39,308 bases of DNA, taken from NCBI RefSeq assembly GCF_024054555.1, contig NZ_JAMXLY010000031.1:1-39308 (forward strand), in the 5' to 3' direction. The notes beneath the pieces were generated by a model. That model ran no database searches and had not been told where the DNA came from. It was given only the letters and a program-made list of their open reading frames with translations. A program made the translations under genes and the position numbers. Origin of the DNA: Segatella cerevisiae. GTDB taxonomy: Bacteria; Bacteroidota; Bacteroidia; Bacteroidales; Bacteroidaceae. This document shows positions 34,565-39,308 of the stretch, one piece after another; positions within the stretch are counted from its first letter, which is position 1; every line of letters begins with the position of its first letter.

Positions 34565-34846
34565 CAAAAAGAATTTAATCCAGCGCATGAGTTTCGATTT
34601 TTTTTCCTTTTTTGACTGTTTTTTTTTATTAAATTCAAACTTTTATCATAAAATGGCTTTAAAATCGTCTTAAAAACCTGCTTTTTGATACTCTGTCTCC
34701 ATCTTTTTGCCTGTATCGGTTGCCCTCAGTTGGAAAAACTGCCTTTCTCATTTCCTTTTCTCGAGTTTCAGAAGATTGTATTCGGTGACGAAGTGGGGGC
34801 TGATTAAATTGTTGCAGAGATGGATTTCTGTTCTGCGGAATTTTCG
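34565..34846. other. Divergent intergenic region, RRM gene and tag
   Basis: A/T-rich stretch with poly-T tracts around 34598-34630. No gene or repeat supported beyond the two promoter elements at its borders. Confidence 0.45.
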
Positions 34847-34854
34847 TAACTTTG
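34847..34854 (+). promoter_or_regulatory. -7 promoter element abutting the tag start codon
   Basis: TAACTTTG fits TAnnTTTG and ends four bases before the ATG at 34859. The expected start of transcription falls at or just inside the start codon, implying a leaderless mRNA if the box is used. Confidence 0.55.
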
Positions 34855-34858
34855 CGAC

Positions 34859-35443
34859 ATGAACGATCAAACCAAACATCCTATAAAAGGTGAGCACACC
34901 GTACACCGTTGTGCATGGCTGAAACTTTCCAATCCTCTTTATGTGAAATATCATGATGAAGAATGGTCTGTCCCGAAGCATGATGACCAACAACTTTTTG
35001 AGTTGTTGATCTTGGAAGGTTTTCAGGCAGGGCTTTCCTGGGAATGTATTCTCAATAAGCGGGAGCATTTCAGACAGGCTTACAGGCATTTCGACCCTCA
35101 TGTCGTTGCTAGTTTCAATGACCGGGACCGTCTTCGACTGATCTCTGATCCCGGAATTGTCCGCAACCGCCTGAAAGTGGATGCAAGTATTGTAAACAGT
35201 CGGATATTCCTGGATATCCAGAAAGAGTTTGGTTCCTTTGATGCTTATATCTGGGGATTCACAGACGGAAAATCTATTCGCGAACCTTATCATATTCGGA
35301 CAAAGTCAGAACTCTCTGACCGCATCTCTAAAGACTTGAAACGTCGTGGCATGAAATTCGTCGGTTCGACGACGATTTACTCCTATCTTCAAGCGATAGG
35401 GGTGTTGCTCGCCCATGGCGAGGAGTGTGACTGGTGTCGATGA
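34859..35443 (+). CDS. tag: DNA-3-methyladenine glycosylase I
   Basis: A 194-residue base-excision repair enzyme that removes 3-methyladenine from DNA. Family signs are HRCAWLKLSNPLYVKYHDEE, LEGFQAGLSWECILNKRE (catalytic-site Glu53), DPGIVRNRLKVDASI and FVGSTTIYSYLQAIG. The zinc ligands are kept: Cys18, His32, and the C-terminal His and Cys of AHGEECDWC. The only ATG is at 34859, and about 15 residues precede the usual start region. A -7 box sits directly before the ATG. The next gene begins 19 bases after the stop. Confidence 0.95.
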   Translation: MNDQTKHPIKGEHTVHRCAWLKLSNPLYVKYHDEEWSVPKHDDQQLFELLILEGFQAGLSWECILNKREHFRQAYRHFDPHVVASFNDRDRLRLISDPGIVRNRLKVDASIVNSRIFLDIQKEFGSFDAYIWGFTDGKSIREPYHIRTKSELSDRISKDLKRRGMKFVGSTTIYSYLQAIGVLLAHGEECDWCR

Positions 35444-35462
35444 AAAACTAAAAAAGCAGGTG

Positions 35463-35708
35463 ATGGTAACAAAAGACAGTATTGAAGAGGCCTACAGTTT
35501 TTTTCATCAGAAATGGAACTTATACCAACTGATTGAAAATGAATCGGTGAAGGATGATATCGAGTATGCAATCAACTCCTATACTGAAGCGATGAGTTCT
35601 GAACTGTATGAAAAGATCGCAGAGGGGAAACCGGAGTTCTTGCGCAGCCATTCTGGTTTTGCAGAGGATATGGCCAATGCTGTCGAAAGACTGGAAAAAT
35701 TGCTGTAG
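35463..35708 (+). CDS. Small acidic protein of unknown function
   Basis: The ATG at 35463 gives 81 residues beginning MVTKDSIEEAYSFFHQKWNL. An ATG at 35415 in the same frame would overlap the end of tag and add a less plausible N-terminus. The sequence is mostly helical and amphipathic (DDIEYAINSYTEAMSSELYE, ERLEKLL), with no cysteine. It is probably co-transcribed with tag. No named domain was recognised, although it resembles hypothetical proteins I associate with Bacteroidales. Confidence 0.7.
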   Translation: MVTKDSIEEAYSFFHQKWNLYQLIENESVKDDIEYAINSYTEAMSSELYEKIAEGKPEFLRSHSGFAEDMANAVERLEKLL

Positions 35709-35755
35709 ACCGGACGCTAAAACTCCTTCATTGCAGGTTGGCTGTTCTTGAGGCA

Positions 35756-35977
35756 TCAGTTCTGACGCGTGTTGGTTTCTTCATCGAATCCAATAGGGCG
35801 GAACTGGCGTTGTACCTTACTATATATATACCCGGCTTTCTTGAGATACGCCTTCAAGTTTTCGGGTTCTTTATCGAAGCAGAAGCAAAGCGATTCCAGA
35901 GAGTCAAACTCCTCATCTCTTAGCAGCATATTGATGCTGGATACCAATATGGCGGGATCTTCAGGTAAGTGGTCCAT
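35756..35977 (-). CDS. DUF4250 protein
   Basis: A 73-residue protein. LPEDPAILVSSINMLLRDEE followed by SLESLCFCFDKEPENLKAYL matches the short helical DUF4250 family of unknown function. It starts 14 bases after the stop of the DjlA-like gene and is probably in the same minus-strand transcript. It converges on the 35463-35708 gene with 47 bases between. Confidence 0.82.
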   Translation of the reverse strand: MDHLPEDPAILVSSINMLLRDEEFDSLESLCFCFDKEPENLKAYLKKAGYIYSKVQRQFRPIGFDEETNTRQN

Positions 35978-35991
35978 ACTTGTTTCTCTGT

Positions 35992-36813
35992 TTATCTTAT
36001 TCCTCTGGCTTTGAAGACAACCTCCTTGGCTGCATTGATTTCCTGGAATTTCTTTTCAGCTGCTTTTCTGACATCATCTCCAAGAGTAGCGACACGGTCA
36101 GGATGATTCTTCAGGGCCAGTTTGCGATAGGCGGCTTTCACCTCTTCGTCGGTGGCCTCCGGAGAGATACCCAAAACCTTGTAGGCAGCGTCCAGATCAT
36201 TCCCGCCGTATTTCAGATTGAGCATGGATTCGACATCAGCCTCGGTCAAACTGAGATGTACGGCGATATATTTCAGAGCATTGACTTCTTCCCGGGAGAC
36301 ATCCTTGTCAGCTTGGGCGACCAATACTAAATAGTTGAGCAACTGCAGCCGTTGCTCATAGAGCATGTTCCTGGAGATCTGCATGCAACAGTCCCGGATG
36401 ACCCCTTGAAACTCGGAAGGCCCCATTTCATCTTGTTTCTTGAAAAGTTTGAGGAGGATATCCTCGCCTTGGCTGACCGCCTCACTCCCGAAATTTTGCT
36501 GAAGGAAGTTCCTGACAAAATTCATCTCCGAATGCATCACTTTTCCGTCAGCCTTGATAATATAAGAGGAGAGGACGAGTAGGGAGAACATGAAAGAATT
36601 CCGCTGACCTTCATACGCTCTCGGTCCATAGGCCCCGTATGTTCTGTTTTCACGCTGGTCATACCCCATACGTTGAAAGTCCGGGTTCTCTCCGGTATTG
36701 ACCTGATCCATTCCCCGGTCAAAGAGTGCACCTAAAGCAAATCCTGCGAGTGCACCTAAAGGTCCTGCAGTGATAAAGCCCAGAAAACCGCCGATCCATT
36801 TTCCTAATGCCAT
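35992..36813 (-). CDS. DjlA-like co-chaperone (TerB and J domains)
   Basis: A 273-residue protein. Glycine-rich hydrophobic N-terminus (KWIGGFLGFITAGPLGALAG) likely inserted in the membrane. The TerB-like domain (about 72-190) contains SSYIIKADGKVMHSEMNFVR and VAQADKDVSREEVNALK. The C-terminal J domain (about 208-273) has the essential HPD in KNHPDRV, with DAAYKVLGISPEATDEEVKA before it. The J domain stimulates DnaK; the order matches E. coli DjlA. A TATCTTTG element lies 55 bases upstream on the minus strand. Confidence 0.92.
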   Translation of the reverse strand: MALGKWIGGFLGFITAGPLGALAGFALGALFDRGMDQVNTGENPDFQRMGYDQRENRTYGAYGPRAYEGQRNSFMFSLLVLSSYIIKADGKVMHSEMNFVRNFLQQNFGSEAVSQGEDILLKLFKKQDEMGPSEFQGVIRDCCMQISRNMLYEQRLQLLNYLVLVAQADKDVSREEVNALKYIAVHLSLTEADVESMLNLKYGGNDLDAAYKVLGISPEATDEEVKAAYRKLALKNHPDRVATLGDDVRKAAEKKFQEINAAKEVVFKARGIR

Positions 36814-36867
36814 AGTTCTATCTTGAAGTTTTTATCCCGGCAGCGTTCAGCATACCGATTTTAAACG

Positions 36868-36875
36868 CAAAGATA
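36868..36875 (-). promoter_or_regulatory. -7 promoter element of the DjlA-like operon
   Basis: Minus strand TATCTTTG gives a leader of about 45-50 bases. No clear -33 box. Confidence 0.6.
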
Positions 36876-37320
36876 ATGATTAATTTTGGGAAAAGATATC
36901 ATTTTTGTCCTGAACCTTAAATATCTTTTATCAGCCACCGTAACAAATCCTTGGAATCCCTGTTGTTGGTTGACTCGTAAGCGTTCTGTCTTGAAAATGT
37001 CTGTCTGACTTTGTGAAACTAGAGATAAGTCACGAACTCATTTCTTCTGTTTTCTCATTATGATGGAAACCTGCAAGGCTTTTGATAAAGATTTTTCAGA
37101 TTGGAGGACTTTAAACTTGTTGATAGGCATTTCTGACAAATTTTTGCTAATTAGGACCACCGCGATACAGAATGATAACTATCTGACTTTTAAAATAACG
37201 TTGGCGCCGTTTACAGTGGCGCTTAATGACTAATTGGGGGAATTTCAATGTAGATCTTTGTTTTAAAAGGGTAAAATACGACAATTATTTTCCTTGATAA
37301 TATAAATAATATGGAAATAA
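36876..37320. other. Gene-free divergent region
   Basis: About 445 bases with no supported gene. A 57-codon frame at 37060-37233 (MMETCKAFDKDFSDW...) shows no recognisable feature. The segment becomes very A/T-rich towards the lipoprotein promoter. Confidence 0.45.
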
Positions 37321-37352
37321 TTTGGTGGAAAATAATAATTTTTATAATTTTG
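37321..37352 (+). promoter_or_regulatory. Promoter of the 37576 lipoprotein gene
   Basis: TTTG at 37321-37324, a 20-base spacer, and TAATTTTG at 37345-37352: the best full match to the Bacteroides -33/-7 consensus in the window. The leader would be about 215 bases. Confidence 0.75.
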
Positions 37353-37365
37353 CAAAATTATAAAA
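37340..37365. promoter_or_regulatory. 26-bp perfect palindrome over the -7 box, possible operator
   Basis: The half-site TTTTATAATTTTG is mirrored exactly about 37352/37353 and encloses the -7 element. It could bind a dimeric regulator or simply allow symmetric promoter use; A/T richness raises the chance of coincidence. Confidence 0.5.
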
Positions 37366-37575
37366 GTGCTGCCTCTTCAAACAGGCTGTAAGAATCTTTT
37401 GAAAAGTGAATCGTCTAATTTTGTCACAGCATCGGAAAAGCCTGTACCGTTTGGAAGTACAGAAAGTGTATTGGTATGTCCGGAAAACCGACCAGTAGAG
37501 TCGGACCGGACTGAGGTCTTTTCTGTAAATGGCAGATTTTGGAATTGGATTAATTTAAAAATACAATAGGGAGAA

Positions 37576-39138
37576 ATGAAAAAAATCGTTTTATGTGTAA
37601 AATTATCCTTGCTGACGTTGTTGGTCGGGATGGGATTCACATCATGTTCCAGTGATGATGGGACGGTGTCTACCCCGCAATCAGAAGCCTCGTTGTTCAA
37701 ACCGGCTTTAAAATCTGATATAGCCATTTATTCGGGTGGAGACGTTCTTGCAACCACAATGAATGCTGACGCTCTCACATCCGCAATGAAAGGTTTGGTT
37801 ACGCGTGCAGCTTCAGACCCGTTCCAATATTACAAAGTTCAGGACAATAACATTCCGGCACAATATAAATCTGCCATTCCTGAGACTGTCTCTAGTGAGG
37901 AGAAGACCTATGTGATCAACTATATTAAAGATAATCCTGATCAGAGTGGTGTGACCTTTAATAATACAGATTATTTCATACAATATGCCGGAAGTTCGAA
38001 GGATTCCTATACTACCAAGGACCAGAACAATGCCTCACATAGTGTCATTGGTTCCGATCACATGGATCAAATAGAGATCAATGGCCAAACGATCAATGAT
38101 TATAATGCCAATGGTGGACCGGATGCGCTTTGCCTGAACTTGCCGCTGACAAATCCGAGCTATAGTGATTCTTATGGTGACACGGACAACAGAAAGTATG
38201 ACGCTTATAAGATCTATGAGATCACCTATCAAGGCAAGACTGGCTACTATTTGGGTTTTGATTACAAGACAAAGAAAAATTCCGGTGAAGTAGTCAATGG
38301 TGATGGGGTATATAATGACTATATTCTCAAACTTACCCCTGCTGATGACAATGGCAACAATGTTGATCCTACTCCAATCGTAGTCAATGACGGTGAAGTA
38401 GAAGCCAACTTGTCTGTCAACGCTGAGAAAAAGGAAGGCGATTATATTGCAACGAAACTTTCCCTCCATGTCCGTGGCAATACGGATGTCTCAGTGTTTA
38501 TCCCGGTTCCTGCTCAGTATTATTGTCAGGCAGATGATATGTCCATCGTCCTTTCTCATCAGGCAAATGATGAACAGTACAACAACACACCGGACAATAC
38601 GACGATGACTTTTAACATCAATGGGCAACCTGTCTCTTTGAAAGTAGCTTATGAGTTGGATGGCATCCGTGTTACGACTTCCGGCATCAATCCTACCGTG
38701 TTGAGCTATTTGGAAAATAAGTACAAAGACGGTGTTACCTTTGAGGTCTGGAACTATTACAAGAGTTCTGTAGATATTAATGGTGTCACATCTGATTTTA
38801 CACGTGGAATGCTTAAAAACCAATTCCTCGATAATTCAACAATTACTTTTACTGACGCCACTAAGAACTATATCAATGCATTTGGCAGCATTCCCGACTA
38901 TAGTGGCAAAGTTTATGATAAGGTCGATCCCAATACTGGTGTGAAAACACCTTATACAGATCCTGGTCTTACTCAAGAACTTGATGCTCAATATTGGGAC
39001 CGTTCGTCAGATCCTAGATATTATACCCTTCATTCCAAGGTGAACGAATGGGACTGCACCGTTGTTCCTGATAAAGGTTATGTCCTTCAAGGAGTAGAAA
39101 AAGATGGATATAATAAAATTTATCAGAAGGTCAACTAA
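37576..39138 (+). CDS. Large surface or periplasmic lipoprotein, unknown function
   Basis: A 520-residue protein. Signal peptide MKKIVLCVKLSLLTLLVGMG with lipobox FTSC followed by SSDDG, a +2 region of Ser/Asp type often linked to surface export in Bacteroidetes. The mature part is rich in Asn, Asp, Tyr and Thr, with repeated beta-strand patterns (YEITYQGKTGYYLGFDYKTK, LSLHVRGNTDVSVFIPVP), and is probably a beta-sandwich protein. No enzyme motif was recognised, and no SusC/SusD partner lies in the window. The A/T content is higher than in the housekeeping genes. It has its own promoter, and the right IS begins 43 bases after its stop. Confidence 0.85.
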   Translation: MKKIVLCVKLSLLTLLVGMGFTSCSSDDGTVSTPQSEASLFKPALKSDIAIYSGGDVLATTMNADALTSAMKGLVTRAASDPFQYYKVQDNNIPAQYKSAIPETVSSEEKTYVINYIKDNPDQSGVTFNNTDYFIQYAGSSKDSYTTKDQNNASHSVIGSDHMDQIEINGQTINDYNANGGPDALCLNLPLTNPSYSDSYGDTDNRKYDAYKIYEITYQGKTGYYLGFDYKTKKNSGEVVNGDGVYNDYILKLTPADDNGNNVDPTPIVVNDGEVEANLSVNAEKKEGDYIATKLSLHVRGNTDVSVFIPVPAQYYCQADDMSIVLSHQANDEQYNNTPDNTTMTFNINGQPVSLKVAYELDGIRVTTSGINPTVLSYLENKYKDGVTFEVWNYYKSSVDINGVTSDFTRGMLKNQFLDNSTITFTDATKNYINAFGSIPDYSGKVYDKVDPNTGVKTPYTDPGLTQELDAQYWDRSSDPRYYTLHSKVNEWDCTVVPDKGYVLQGVEKDGYNKIYQKVN

Positions 39139-39188
39139 GGGTTTGTATTGATCAATATGGAAAAAGGCAGGAAACCAAAAGTGAAGTG

Positions 39189-39222
39189 AACCCCGAAAGT
39201 TAGACAATTAACTTTCGGGGTT
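39189..39222 (+). other. IS subterminal hairpin upstream of transposase start, right copy
   Basis: Perfect 14-bp stem (39189-39202 with 39209-39222), 6-base loop, four bases before the transposase ATG at 39227. Same structure as at 87-120. Confidence 0.75.
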
Positions 39223-39226
39223 TATT

Positions 39227-39308
39227 ATGTCTATCAAGAAAAAAAACAAACATGACTATTCGGCACGACTGCATTATATGCAGCTACTGGAAGCGGGTTA
39301 TACAATTA
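39227..39308 (+). mobile_element. Insertion sequence, 5' end of transposase gene (partial)
   Basis: The first 27 codons of the transposase (MSIKKKNKHD...), identical to the left copy, running off the window end. The family is probably IS3-like, but this is not settled by so short a piece. Confidence 0.7.

Larger units (their letters stand above)
39182..39308. repeat. Terminal inverted repeat of the window, right copy (IS end)
   Basis: Perfect reverse complement of 1-127. The IS edge is at about 39182 (TGAAGTGAACCCC), 43 bases after the lipoprotein stop codon, in intergenic DNA. Confidence 0.9.

Noticed and set aside
37060..37233. A 57-codon frame (MMETCKAFDKDFSDW...)
   Set aside because: No promoter, no domain, in an A/T-rich gene-free stretch; chance is the simpler view.
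37366..37569. A 67-codon frame between the lipoprotein promoter and gene
   Set aside because: It starts with GTG at the predicted transcript start, has no recognised feature, and lies in what is more simply a 5' leader.
1..39308. The window as a composite transposon bounded by inverted IS copies
   Set aside because: The enclosed genes are core ones (rnpB, ileS, rpsP, nadE, lspA), no cargo-type genes are seen, and the identical 127-base ends are explained by an assembly break in a repeat.

Overview
The window looks like a chromosomal segment of a Bacteroidales bacterium, most likely Prevotellaceae. The grounds are the complete bat (Bacteroides aerotolerance) operon, lineage-typical families (DUF4296 lipoprotein, DUF4250, DUF2027-Smr, long QueA and LspA forms), and repeated TAnnTTTG (-7) promoter elements ahead of genes in place of sigma70-type -10 boxes. 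No species can be named. Most genes are core housekeeping genes; no phage, CRISPR array, tRNA or rRNA was seen.

Ends. The first 127 and last 127 bases are perfect reverse complements. Each is the end of the same insertion sequence, with a subterminal hairpin and the first 27 codons of a transposase reading outward. The window is therefore the stretch between two IS copies, most simply an assembly contig cut at a repeat. The left copy abuts a DPP-IV-type S9 peptidase gene that has lost its N-terminal part.

1.7-5.9 kb, minus strand. A compact operon encodes an HprK-like kinase, an S24/S26 peptidase and a PqqD-like protein, reminiscent of the accessory set of lasso-type RiPP clusters, with no precursor visible. 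Upstream are a secreted protein of unknown function and a DegP/HtrA periplasmic protease with its own terminator.

6.2-8.4 kb, plus strand. RNase P RNA, a small membrane protein overlapping a DUF1232 protein, and ribosomal protein S16 with a long Ala/Lys/Glu tail.

8.6-17.3 kb, plus strand. The bat operon: MoxR ATPase, DUF58 protein, a membrane-anchored protein, BatA and BatB (von Willebrand A), BatC (TPR), BatD and BatE (TPR plus SH3-like). Several neighbours overlap or nearly touch.

17.3-22.9 kb. PAP2 phosphatase, queA (queuosine), a DUF2027/Smr protein and glutamine-dependent nadE.

23.4-33.1 kb. ileS, a cysteine-free TraR/DksA-like protein, lspA, a DUF4296 lipoprotein and a 72-residue protein form a probable operon. 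An M23 endopeptidase and a C69 dipeptidase, both exported, follow.

33.1-39.3 kb. A single-RRM RNA-binding protein with a roughly 0.5-kb structured leader (minus), DNA-3-methyladenine glycosylase I whose promoter sits against its start codon, a small conserved-looking protein, DUF4250 and DjlA-like genes (minus), and a large lipoprotein driven by a promoter embedded in a 26-bp perfect palindrome.
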